DNA of 8,067 bases from Candidatus Acetothermia bacterium. GTDB lineage: Bacteria > Bipolaricaulota > Bipolaricaulia > Bipolaricaulales > Bipolaricaulaceae. Below are positions 1 through 6,264 of the stretch, one piece after another. The first letter of the stretch is position 1, and each line of letters starts with the position of its first letter. Made by a program: the position numbers and the translations under genes. The DNA is taken from the NCBI GenBank assembly GCA_011057175.1, contig DSBZ01000065.1, forward strand, positions 1 through 8,067, in the 5' to 3' direction. The notes under the pieces were generated by a model. That model worked only from the letters and a program-made list of their open reading frames with translations. It had not been told where the DNA came from and ran no database searches.

Positions 1-121
1 GAGCATGGGCGAGGACGTCCGAAAGGAGGTCCGAACAGTACCCGTTGAGTACCTCGCGCGCGAGGTCGGCGCCAACGAGGGGTGTGATCCCGATCTCCGT
101 GATGACCTTCCCGAGTTCCAT
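1..121 (-). CDS. DRTGG-domain protein, N-terminal part (cut by window edge)
   Basis: Only the first 40 codons are inside the window. They start at the ATG at 121-119 and remain open to base 1. A strong ribosome binding site, GGAGGT at 130-125, precedes the start and overlaps the stop codon of the HATPase gene, so the two are probably translationally coupled. The visible protein contains VGADLAREV followed by SDLLSDVLAHA. This closely resembles the start of the DRTGG-domain protein at 551-946 (TGADQAEREV, then ADLLSDVLAMV), so the two are paralogues. DRTGG domains are small ligand-binding-like modules of uncertain function, often annotated loosely as HPr-serine-kinase-related. No kinase motif can be seen in this fragment. 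The family call rests on a short stretch plus the paralogy and context. Confidence 0.72.
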   Translation of the reverse strand, partial: MELGKVITEIGITPLVGADLAREVLNGYCSDLLSDVLAHA

Positions 122-129
122 CGCACCTC

Positions 130-579
130 CTAGAAGAAGGGGATCCCGAGGAGGACGGTCGCCCGAACCACGGTCCCCTCTCCCACCCGGGATCGGATTT
201 TGAACAGGTCCGAGTTCTGCTCCATGTTGCTGATGCCGAGTCCCGCTCCAAACCCGAGCTCGCGCGCCCAGTCCGGGGCGGTGGAGTAGCCGGGCTGGCT
301 CGCGAGATCGATGTCGGCGATCCCGGGTCCGCGATCCGAGAACAGGAGCTCCACCCGGTCGTCGCGCACGAGGAGGATGATCCGCCCTCCCGCGGAGTAG
401 AGGACCATGTTCATTTCCCCTTCGAAGCAGATGATGCTTGCCCGTCGCACGATGTCCGGGCTCATCCCCAGGGCGAGGAGTTCGCGCCGGACCTCGGTGG
501 AGACGGTGCCCGCCCGTTCGAGGTCCCGCGGGACGACCTCGTAGATGCGCTTATGGATGACGCGCGTGGGGGAGGGCAT
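130..579 (-). CDS. RsbW-like ATP-binding protein (HATPase_c, anti-sigma/serine kinase type)
   Basis: This 149-residue protein is a stand-alone GHKL ATPase domain of the kind found in anti-sigma-factor serine kinases (RsbW/SpoIIAB). The N box is visible as EGEMN (E54, N57), the G1 box as DRGPGI (D82-I87), and the G2 glycine-rich lid as GFGAGLG (109-115). The C-terminal strand GEGTVVRATV is typical of the fold. There is no sensor, membrane segment or phosphoacceptor-histidine domain, so it is not a full sensor kinase. The ATG at 579 is the only usable start before Met39. It lies 29 bases inside the upstream DRTGG gene and has no strong Shine-Dalgarno sequence, which suggests translation by coupling. 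It lies between two DRTGG-domain genes, an arrangement known from anaerobes near hydrogenase genes. Its partner or substrate cannot be told from sequence. Confidence 0.85.
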   Translation of the reverse strand: MPSPTRVIHKRIYEVVPRDLERAGTVSTEVRRELLALGMSPDIVRRASIICFEGEMNMVLYSAGGRIILLVRDDRVELLFSDRGPGIADIDLASQPGYSTAPDWARELGFGAGLGISNMEQNSDLFKIRSRVGEGTVVRATVLLGIPFF

Positions 580-946
580 TGCCGAGGGAGAAGCCCTTGC
601 GCTTGGCGGGCAGGAGACCAGCTTTGTACAGGGTGCCGCATGTCTCGTACATGTCCTGGGGGGTCGCGAGGAGGGGGATGCTGGCGCCGGTCGCGTACTC
701 CACTGTGGCCTGAGGGGGGAGCTTCCCCCGCACGAACAGCACCGCCCCCATGTTCATGACCTCGGCGACCCGCACCACCTGGGGGGTGGTCATCCCCGTG
801 ATGAGGAGCACCCCTTCCTCCTGGACCATGGCCAGGACGTCGGAGAGGAGATCGGCAGCGAATGCCCGGCCGACCTCCCGCTCCGCCTGGTCCGCCCCCG
901 TCACGAACTGCGCGTCGAGGATCTTCGCGATGTCCGCGAGCCTCAT
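551..946 (-). CDS. DRTGG-domain protein
   Basis: This 131-residue soluble protein starts with ATG at 946 behind a good ribosome binding site (GGGAGGA, overlapping the end of apgM). Residues about 30-40 contain ADLLSDVLA. They are followed by a strand-turn segment, LLITGMTTPQVVRVAEVM, and then MGAVLFVRGK. This pattern is characteristic of the DRTGG-type proteins that accompany RsbW-like ATPases in anaerobes. The C-terminal part contains DMYETCGTLYKAGL. It is a paralogue of the truncated gene at 1-121. No enzymatic motif is recognisable and no P-loop was seen, so an 'HPr kinase' label would be misleading. The gene begins 9 bases after the apgM stop and overlaps the HATPase gene by 29 bases. A regulatory or ligand-binding role with the HATPase is inference. 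Confidence 0.8.
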   Translation of the reverse strand: MRLADIAKILDAQFVTGADQAEREVGRAFAADLLSDVLAMVQEEGVLLITGMTTPQVVRVAEVMNMGAVLFVRGKLPPQATVEYATGASIPLLATPQDMYETCGTLYKAGLLPAKRKGFSLGNALPHARHP

Positions 947-955
947 CGTCCTCCC

Positions 956-2188
956 TCATGCCCCGAACTTCGGTCCCAGATCGCAGTAGCCGAGGAGCTG
1001 CGGGACGAGGCGCCCGCTGAACCTCCCCAACCCCCCCTCGCCTGCGCTCCGTTCCCCGAACGCACGGACGCGATCCGGTCGCACCGCTGGCCCCACGAAC
1101 AGGACGGGAACAGGGTCGGCCGTGTGCTCCCCCACCGCCGGGGGGGTGGTGTGATCCCCGGACACGCAGAGGTGCACGCGGTCCCAAGGCAGTGCGTCCG
1201 CAAGGGGCGCGAAGAACTGCCGGTCGACGCGCTCGATGAACGCCCGTTTCGCCTCGGCATCCCCGTCGTGGGCGGCGTTGTCCGTGCCCTTGATGTGCAC
1301 GAAGACGAGCTTCGCCTCATCCAGGGCGGACAAGGCAGCGCGGGCCTTGGCGCCCAGGTCGGTCCTGAGGTCGCCGCTCGCCCCGGGGATATCGCGTACG
1401 GTGAGCCCCGCGAGCCGCGCCACGCCCTTGTACAGGGCTCCACCGGCGATACATATGCCCCGGATCCCGTATTCCTCCGTGATCGGCCGGAGGCGGGGCA
1501 TCACCGCCGCCCCGCGGAGGAGGATCGCATTGGCCGGGGGCTCGCCGCGGCGTTCCCGGTCCCGGTTCAGCGGATGGGCACGCAGGGCCTCGTGGGCGCG
1601 ACGGGTGAACGCGTTGATGGCCTCGGCCATCCTCAGCGCGCTGCCGTCCTGGGCCCGGGCTCGGGCCACAGGGACCCCGACCTCGCGGGGGTCCGTGTCC
1701 GAGACCGCGGCCGACGCCCCTTCCCCCCGCAGGAGGAGGGCCCCCCGGTGCTCGGTCGAAGCGCGGAACACGATCTCCAGGCCGAACTCGCGGAGATTGA
1801 CCCCGTTCAGCACCTCCTCGAACGGCTTCCCAGTGGGGAGCCGCCCCGCCCGTCGGTCGAGGACGATGAGATCCCCATCCCGTTCCTCCACTGTGGCGAA
1901 GTTGGCGCGGAGGCAGACATCGCCCCCCCTCACGTCCATCCCGATCCCCAGTGCCTCGAACGCCCCCCGGCCCGTGTACACGCGCTGCGGGTCGTAGCCG
2001 AAGATGGAAAGGTGGGCGGTGTCCGATCCCGGCCGCACCCCAGGGGCCACTGGGTCCATCAGTCCGAGCGCCCCCCGAGCGGCGAGCTCGTCCAGGACAG
2101 GGGTGGAAGCGCGCTCAAGGCAGGTCGCGCCCGCGAGATCGGTGGGGCGCCCGCCCAGTCCATCGAGGATGACCAGGATCCCCGACAT
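956..2188 (-). CDS. apgM: 2,3-bisphosphoglycerate-independent phosphoglycerate mutase, archaeal type
   Basis: This enzyme interconverts 3- and 2-phosphoglycerate in glycolysis and gluconeogenesis in the cytoplasm. The 410 residues match the usual length of the archaeal-type (aPGAM) branch of the alkaline phosphatase superfamily, which is shorter than bacterial GpmI. Visible signatures are the N-terminal metal-site motif ILDGLGG (D9), the phosphorylated serine in GSDTAHLSIFGYDP (S55), the substrate motif STEHRGAL (H147) and DTDP (164-167). The second metal site appears as HIKGTDNAAHDGD (D303, H307) and SGDHTTP (D345, H346), with H355 downstream. All expected catalytic residues are present, so it should be active. 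The ATG at 2188 follows directly after the TAG stop of the upstream TPR gene, with AAGGGGAG as ribosome binding site. It therefore belongs to the same transcript as the TatT-like gene and the DRTGG/HATPase set. Confidence 0.95.
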   Translation of the reverse strand: MSGILVILDGLGGRPTDLAGATCLERASTPVLDELAARGALGLMDPVAPGVRPGSDTAHLSIFGYDPQRVYTGRGAFEALGIGMDVRGGDVCLRANFATVEERDGDLIVLDRRAGRLPTGKPFEEVLNGVNLREFGLEIVFRASTEHRGALLLRGEGASAAVSDTDPREVGVPVARARAQDGSALRMAEAINAFTRRAHEALRAHPLNRDRERRGEPPANAILLRGAAVMPRLRPITEEYGIRGICIAGGALYKGVARLAGLTVRDIPGASGDLRTDLGAKARAALSALDEAKLVFVHIKGTDNAAHDGDAEAKRAFIERVDRQFFAPLADALPWDRVHLCVSGDHTTPPAVGEHTADPVPVLFVGPAVRPDRVRAFGERSAGEGGLGRFSGRLVPQLLGYCDLGPKFGA

Positions 2189-3040
2189 CTACTCCCCTTC
2201 CACCTGCCCGAGGAGGTCGAGGGCTCGGATCTTGGCGTATCCATTCTCCAGGGCGTCGACCCCAATCGGGGCGTCAATCACCTTCTGCAGCTCCTCCCGT
2301 GCCTCGCCCCACCTCTCGGCACGGATGAGGTAGTACTCCACGTAGAACAGGCGGTTCTCGAGGTAGTCCGGATAGGTCGCGATCGCCTCTTCGAGCAGCA
2401 CGCGGACCTTCTCTGGGTCCTTGGAGAACGGATGCTCGGCCCAATACCCAGCCAGGGCGCGCAGCGGCCCTCCCGCGATGTACCCCCGGTCCAGCTCCAG
2501 GCACCGCTCCATGATGGCCATCAGCTTCTTGTCATCCCCCCGGAGCGCGGCGGCAACGAGCCCCACTACCCCTCCCAGCTCGACCTTGCGTGCCCAGTTG
2601 CTGTAGGTCCAGAACAACGCTTCGATGTCGGTGAGATCACGCACGGCAGCGAGGAATGAATCCGAACTCGTCCACTTCGCCACGAGTTCGGGATCCGATT
2701 GCAACTTCATGGACCGTTCCCCATACTCCTGGCCCTTTTCATGGAATTTGGCCTTATCCTTCTCGGGGAGGAAGATGTCCGCCAGGGTGTAGTGACAGCG
2801 GGAGAGCATGTTGAGGACGTGCACATTGCCTGCATCCTGCGCGAGGGCGGCTTCGTAGAGCTTGATCGCTGTCTCGAGCTTTGCTTGGAGATCGAGGGCG
2901 TCGCTTAGGGTGTACTGGGTGAACCAAACCTCCTCGAACAGGGCGTCGGCCTGGGCTGTGAGCTCAGCTGGGGATTGGGCCAAAGCGGGCAGGGCCCCCA
3001 GGATAAGGACGAGCAGGGTCCACGATCTTGGGCGGAGCAC
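2189..3040 (-). CDS. TatT-like secreted TPR protein (TRAP transporter TatT component family)
   Basis: This 283-residue protein begins with GTG at 3040. That start is preferred because GGAGGTG lies 7 bases upstream and because it begins a clean signal peptide: Arg at positions 3 and 5, a hydrophobic core to residue 18, and an ALA cleavage site before Q22. The longer in-frame start at 3196 would read through the promoter and into the divergent ferredoxin gene. The mature part is helical with TPR-like segments. It has the features I associate with the TatT family, such as an ALFWTYSNWARKV segment, an AIMERCLELDRGYIAGGPLRAL segment and then YWAEHPF. TatT proteins are periplasmic TPR partners of TRAP-type uptake systems. 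No TRAP genes are in this window, so the partner is unknown. There is no lipobox cysteine, so it is probably soluble and periplasmic. It is the first gene of the minus-strand operon. Confidence 0.8.
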   Translation of the reverse strand: MLRPRSWTLLVLILGALPALAQSPAELTAQADALFEEVWFTQYTLSDALDLQAKLETAIKLYEAALAQDAGNVHVLNMLSRCHYTLADIFLPEKDKAKFHEKGQEYGERSMKLQSDPELVAKWTSSDSFLAAVRDLTDIEALFWTYSNWARKVELGGVVGLVAAALRGDDKKLMAIMERCLELDRGYIAGGPLRALAGYWAEHPFSKDPEKVRVLLEEAIATYPDYLENRLFYVEYYLIRAERWGEAREELQKVIDAPIGVDALENGYAKIRALDLLGQVEGE

Positions 3041-3047
3041 TGGACAC

Positions 3048-3054
3048 CACCTCC
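3048..3054 (-). promoter_or_regulatory. Ribosome binding site deciding the GTG start of the TatT-like gene
   Basis: On the minus strand the bases read GGAGGTG, ending 7 bases before the GTG at 3040-3038. Together with the signal peptide that begins at this GTG, it fixes the start against the upstream in-frame ATG at 3196. Confidence 0.75.
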
Positions 3055-3070
3055 GTAGTGGGTTTTCGGT

Positions 3071-3099
3071 ACTATACAGACGAGGCGCGGCCCGGGCAA
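3071..3099 (-). promoter_or_regulatory. Sigma-70-type promoter for the minus-strand operon
   Basis: On the minus strand, TTGCCC (3099-3094) and TATAGT (3076-3071) are separated by exactly 17 bases. This fits a housekeeping promoter, with a strong -10 and a four-of-six -35. Transcription would start near 3064, leaving a leader of about 25 bases before the TatT-like gene. It would serve the run of genes down to the left edge. It is called from sequence only. Confidence 0.55.
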
Positions 3100-3132
3100 C
3101 AGCCCACCATGGAGGGGGCCCGGAGCCCAGGG

Positions 3133-3138
3133 TATAGT
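3133..3138 (+). promoter_or_regulatory. Probable -10 element for the ferredoxin gene
   Basis: TATAGT stands 27 bases upstream of the ferredoxin ATG and is identical to the -10 hexamer of the divergent promoter. At a 17-base spacing the -35 position is TGGAGG, a poor match, so the promoter may be weak or activator-dependent. Short inverted arms GCCCAC (3102-3107) and GTGGGC (3137-3142) flank it, and the right arm overlaps the -10. They could be an operator, but six-base arms are expected by chance in GC-rich DNA. Confidence 0.4.
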
Positions 3139-3164
3139 GGGCCGCTACGGCGAAAGGAGGTTCC

Positions 3165-3344
3165 ATGGCTGTCAAAGTGGATCGGGATCTGTGCACGGGT
3201 TGCGGGTTGTGCTCTCAGGTGTGCCCCGAGGTGTTCGAGCTCGGCGACGACGGCTACGCCCACGTGATCACGGGGGCGGACCAGTCGCTCTCCTGCGTGG
3301 ACGAGGCGATCGACCAGTGCCCGGTCGGGGCGATCAGCAAGTAG
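3165..3344 (+). CDS. Ferredoxin, monocluster [4Fe-4S], Thermotoga type
   Basis: This 59-residue cytoplasmic electron carrier starts at the ATG at 3165 behind a near-perfect ribosome binding site, AAAGGAGG at 3153-3160. The cysteine pattern is CTGCGLCSQVCP (C10, C13, C16, C20), then C44, then C52-P53. In the well-studied Thermotoga maritima ferredoxin the same layout binds one [4Fe-4S] cluster through the first three cysteines and the last one. The remaining two, here C20 and C44, form a disulfide. The full-length similarity in size and spacing supports the same architecture. All four ligands are Cys, with no Asp in the second position as in Pyrococcus. Low-potential ferredoxins of this kind serve pyruvate:ferredoxin oxidoreductase and hydrogenases in anaerobes. 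It is probably transcribed from the promoter at 3133, and the patatin-like gene starts 45 bases after it. Confidence 0.93.
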   Translation: MAVKVDRDLCTGCGLCSQVCPEVFELGDDGYAHVITGADQSLSCVDEAIDQCPVGAISK

Positions 3345-3389
3345 GGGCAAACGAGGTCGGGCCTTGACCGCGGCCCTATCTGTCGGTCC

Positions 3390-4169
3390 ATGAAGCGCGT
3401 GGGGTTGGCCCTCAGCGCCGGCGGACCGCGGGGGATCGCCCATCTCGGCGTCCTCCGCGCCCTCGGCGAAGCGCAAATCCCCGTCCATGCCATTGCCGGA
3501 ACGAGCGTAGGGGCTTACGTGGGGGGCCTGTTCGCGGCCGGGGTGCCGCTCCCCGAGATCGGCCGGTTGTGGGAGGAGGCGGGGTTCCGCCAGGCAGCGC
3601 GGTTCTTCCTCCCTACGTTCCCCTGGCAGGGGTGGAGTTCGGGGGAGGAGCTGCGGCGGATGCTCTACGGGATCGTGGGGGAGCGCCGGATCGAGGAGTT
3701 GGCGATCCCGTTCGCGGCGGTGGCGACCGATCTTCGTTCCGGTCAGCCGGTCGCCCTTCGGCGGGGGGAGCTGGCGGAGGCGATCCGCGCCTCCCTCTCC
3801 GTACCGGGGCTGTTCGTCCCCGTGGAGATCGAGGGCCAGACGCTCATCGACGGGGGGGTGGCCGATCCCCTGGCGGTGGATGTGGCCCGGGGACTTGGCG
3901 CGGAGGTGGTGGTGGCCGTGGACGTCCTCGTGCCGCCGGCGGAGAAGCACCTGACCCGGGTGACCGTGTTCGGGGTGCTTTTTCAGATGGCGACAATTTT
4001 CCAGAAGCGGATCGCCGAGCTTGAGGTCGCGGCGCTCGCCCCGGAGGTCGTGATCCGTCCGGATTTCGGGGCCCGTCCCCCCACCTACGTGTCGGTGGGC
4101 ACCGGCGCGGAGGTGGGGTACCGAGCGGTGCAGGCTGTTCTCCCCCGGATCCGTGAGCTCGTGGCGTGA
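3390..4169 (+). CDS. Patatin-like phospholipase (RssA/YchK-type)
   Basis: This 259-residue protein has the complete patatin Ser-Asp dyad. The oxyanion-hole loop is SAGGPRG (9-15), the nucleophile elbow is GTSVGA with S39, and the catalytic aspartate is in DGG (D154). The N-terminal layout, with ARGL-like glycine loop, nucleophile and then a FAAVATDLRSG segment near 108-118, is that of the bacterial RssA/YchK family of about 250-320 residues. There is no signal peptide or membrane segment, so it is probably cytosolic or peripherally membrane-bound. Members hydrolyse acyl esters of lipids, but the natural substrate here is unknown. The ATG at 3390 has no good Shine-Dalgarno sequence; it was chosen because the conserved strand KRVGLALSAGG starts there. 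Its TGA overlaps the GTG start of the transporter gene, so the two are coupled. Confidence 0.92.
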   Translation: MKRVGLALSAGGPRGIAHLGVLRALGEAQIPVHAIAGTSVGAYVGGLFAAGVPLPEIGRLWEEAGFRQAARFFLPTFPWQGWSSGEELRRMLYGIVGERRIEELAIPFAAVATDLRSGQPVALRRGELAEAIRASLSVPGLFVPVEIEGQTLIDGGVADPLAVDVARGLGAEVVVAVDVLVPPAEKHLTRVTVFGVLFQMATIFQKRIAELEVAALAPEVVIRPDFGARPPTYVSVGTGAEVGYRAVQAVLPRIRELVA

Positions 4170-5017
4170 GCGCGCCCGTCCCGCCCGCCGTCGTCCTCGG
4201 GCTAGGCGTCGTCTGCCTGTCCTGGGCGGCGATCCTCATCCGCCTCACCGCGGCCCCCGCGGTGACAGTAGCCGCGTGGCGGATGGCCCTGGCGGCGGCA
4301 GTGCTCCTCCCCCTCTGGGCCGGGCGACGACCGCGCGTGTCGGGCCGCGGCCTGCGGGTCGGCCTCGTCGCCGGGGCGTGCCTCGGCCTCCACTTCGTCC
4401 TGTGGATGGAGTCCCTGCGGCTCACGACCGTGGCGAGCTCCGTGGCCCTGGTCACCACCAACCCGATCTTCGTAGGCCTCCTGTCGGCTCTCGTGCTCGG
4501 CGAGCGGCCGTCGCGCGCGTTGTGGCAGGGGATTGCGCTCTCCGTGGCGGGCGGGTTCCTCATCGGGTGGGGGGACTTCGCCCTGGAGGGGGCGGCCCTC
4601 CTCGGGGATGCGCTGGCGCTTCTGGGGGCAATGGCCGCGTCGGTGTACCTCCTCCTCGGGCGGCGAGCTCGGGGCGAGGGCTCCCTGTTACCGTACGTTG
4701 CTGTGGCCTACGGGGCAGCGGCGGCGTTCCTCCTTCTCGGGGCGGTCGCCACCGCCCAGCCTGTGCCTCGGAGAGTTGACTGGCTCTGGATTGGGCTCAT
4801 GGCCCTTGGCCCCCAGCTCCTCGGGCACACGAGCGTGAACTGGGCCCTGCGGCGGTTCCCGGCCTCGGCAGTGGCCGTGGCAATCCTCGGGGAGCCGGTG
4901 GGCGCCACCCTGTGGGCATGGCTCCTCCTCGGCGAGGTGCCGGGGGGCATGCAGGGGGTGGGGATCGCCTTCGTCCTCCTCGGGATCCTGCGCGCCCTGC
5001 GCGGGGTACGGCTCTGA
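4166..5017 (+). CDS. EamA/DMT-family transporter (RhaT type)
   Basis: This 283-residue integral membrane protein of the drug/metabolite transporter superfamily has about ten hydrophobic segments arranged as two EamA repeats (roughly residues 8-134 and 146-278). The ends of the repeats carry the usual signatures: NPIFVGLLSALVLGE in the first half and LGEPVGATLWAWLLLGE in the second. Family members mostly export metabolites or amino acids, but the substrate cannot be predicted. The start is the GTG at 4166, which overlaps the patatin stop (GTGA), a classic coupling arrangement. The ATG of the adenosylhomocysteinase gene follows 14 bases after its stop. This placement could hint at a substrate connected to methionine, homocysteine or nucleosides, but that is only a guess. 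Confidence 0.92.
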   Translation: MSAPVPPAVVLGLGVVCLSWAAILIRLTAAPAVTVAAWRMALAAAVLLPLWAGRRPRVSGRGLRVGLVAGACLGLHFVLWMESLRLTTVASSVALVTTNPIFVGLLSALVLGERPSRALWQGIALSVAGGFLIGWGDFALEGAALLGDALALLGAMAASVYLLLGRRARGEGSLLPYVAVAYGAAAAFLLLGAVATAQPVPRRVDWLWIGLMALGPQLLGHTSVNWALRRFPASAVAVAILGEPVGATLWAWLLLGEVPGGMQGVGIAFVLLGILRALRGVRL

Positions 5018-5031
5018 GCTACCATCGGCCC

Positions 5032-6255
5032 ATGAGCGTCGATGGCGACAAGATCCGCCGTGGGCAGGAGAAGATCGCGTGGGTCCGGGCCCACATGCCC
5101 CTCCTCGCCTCCCTCGAGGCGGAGCTGCGCCCGCAGCGGCCGCTCGCGGGGCGACGGATCGCGCTGTGCATCCACCTCGAGGCGAAGACGGCACGGCTCG
5201 CGCTGGCCCTGAAGGCCCTCGGCGCGGAGATCGCCGTGGCGAGCTCGAACCCCCTCTCCACCAAAGACGATGTCGCCGCGGCCTTGTGCAACGAGGTCGC
5301 CACGCACGCCCGGTGTGGAGCGAGTGCGGCGGAGTACGCAGCCTTTCTGGGGGAGGTCCTCGCGATCCGGCCCCATCTCGTGCTCGACGATGGGGGAGAC
5401 CTGTGTGCCCTCCTCCACGGGAGGGCGGGGGATTGGGGAACCGACCTCATCGGGGCCTGTGAGGAGACGACGACCGGGCTCGTGCGCCTGCGGCAGCTCG
5501 CGCGGGAGGGACGGCTGCGGTTCCCCGTGGTGGCGGTGAATGACGCGCGGATGAAGTACCTGTTCGACAACCGTCATGGGACCGGGCAGTCGGTGTGGGA
5601 TGCGATCATGAGGGCGACGAACCTCCTCGTGGCCGGGAAGCGGGTCCTTGTCGTCGGGTACGGGTGGTGCGGCCGCGGGATCGCCCAGCGCGCCCACGGG
5701 CTCGGGGCGAACGTGGTCGTGGCTGAGGTGGACCCGGTTCGGGCGGCGGAGGCGGTCATGGAGGGGTTCATGGTGGCGCCTGTCCGCGAAGCGATCGCGG
5801 ATGCTGATTTCGTGGTGACCGCCACCGGATGCCGGGACGTGGTGGCATGGGAGGACCTGATGCACGCCAAGGACGAGGCGATCCTCGCCAACGCTGGCCA
5901 CTTCGACGTCGAGATCGACGTCCGTTCCTTGCGGGCGCGGGCCGACGGGCGCCGCGTGCGCGACCAGGTCGAGGAGTTCACCCTGCCCACCGGCAGGCGG
6001 GTGTACCTCCTCGCCGAGGGGCGCCTGGTGAACCTCGTCGCCGGCGACGGCCACCCGGCGGAGATCATGGACCTCTCGTTTGCGGTGCAGCTCCTCTCCC
6101 TGTTGTGGCTGGCGCGAGAGGGAAAGGGCCTCGCCCCCGGGGTCTACCCCGTGCCCCCGGAGGTCGACGGCGCGGTGGCCCGTCGGTTCCTCGCAAACCG
6201 CGGGATGCGGATCGACTCCCTCTCCGCAGGCCAGCGGGAGTATCTTGGGCTGTGA
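5032..6255 (+). CDS. ahcY: S-adenosyl-L-homocysteine hydrolase (adenosylhomocysteinase)
   Basis: This NAD-dependent enzyme reversibly splits S-adenosylhomocysteine, the by-product of SAM-dependent methylation, into adenosine and homocysteine. At 407 residues it is the short Thermotoga/archaeal form. Substrate-domain residues are visible: H48 in the HLEAKTA segment, SSNPLSTKDDVAAAL (71-85), D119/D120 and EETTTG (144-149). K175 and D179-N180 lie in NDARMKYLFDN. The NAD site is GYGWCGRG (209-216), with E232 at the end of the following strand. NAGHFDVEI (H290) and GDGHPAE (H341) complete the active site. The protein ends in YLGL without the C-terminal Lys/Tyr tail seen in eukaryotic and most bacterial enzymes, as expected for this subtype. 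The ATG at 5032 fits the family N terminus; an in-frame extension to 4912 would overlap the transporter gene. No strong ribosome binding site was seen, so coupling is likely. Confidence 0.95.
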   Translation: MSVDGDKIRRGQEKIAWVRAHMPLLASLEAELRPQRPLAGRRIALCIHLEAKTARLALALKALGAEIAVASSNPLSTKDDVAAALCNEVATHARCGASAAEYAAFLGEVLAIRPHLVLDDGGDLCALLHGRAGDWGTDLIGACEETTTGLVRLRQLAREGRLRFPVVAVNDARMKYLFDNRHGTGQSVWDAIMRATNLLVAGKRVLVVGYGWCGRGIAQRAHGLGANVVVAEVDPVRAAEAVMEGFMVAPVREAIADADFVVTATGCRDVVAWEDLMHAKDEAILANAGHFDVEIDVRSLRARADGRRVRDQVEEFTLPTGRRVYLLAEGRLVNLVAGDGHPAEIMDLSFAVQLLSLLWLAREGKGLAPGVYPVPPEVDGAVARRFLANRGMRIDSLSAGQREYLGL

Positions 6256-6264
6256 TGCCATCGG

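Noticed and set aside
545..2659. 704-codon open frame on the plus strand
   Set aside because: It runs antisense across apgM, the DRTGG gene and the TatT-like gene, has a Pro/Arg/His/Glu-rich composition with no recognisable domain, and is a product of GC-rich third positions.
3041..3196. N-terminal extension of the TatT-like protein to the ATG at 3196
   Set aside because: It would cross the promoter region and overlap the ferredoxin start. The GTG at 3040 has a strong ribosome binding site and begins a normal signal peptide.
3345..3389. Possible hairpin terminator after ferredoxin (GGGCC at 3359-3363 with GGCCC at 3372-3376)
   Set aside because: The stem is only five pairs, a competing GGTC/GACC pairing exists, and no T-run follows. 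This is not enough to call a terminator.
4912..5031. Upstream extension of the adenosylhomocysteinase reading frame
   Set aside because: It overlaps the conserved end of the transporter gene and has no similarity to the enzyme's N terminus. The ATG at 5032 fits the family length.
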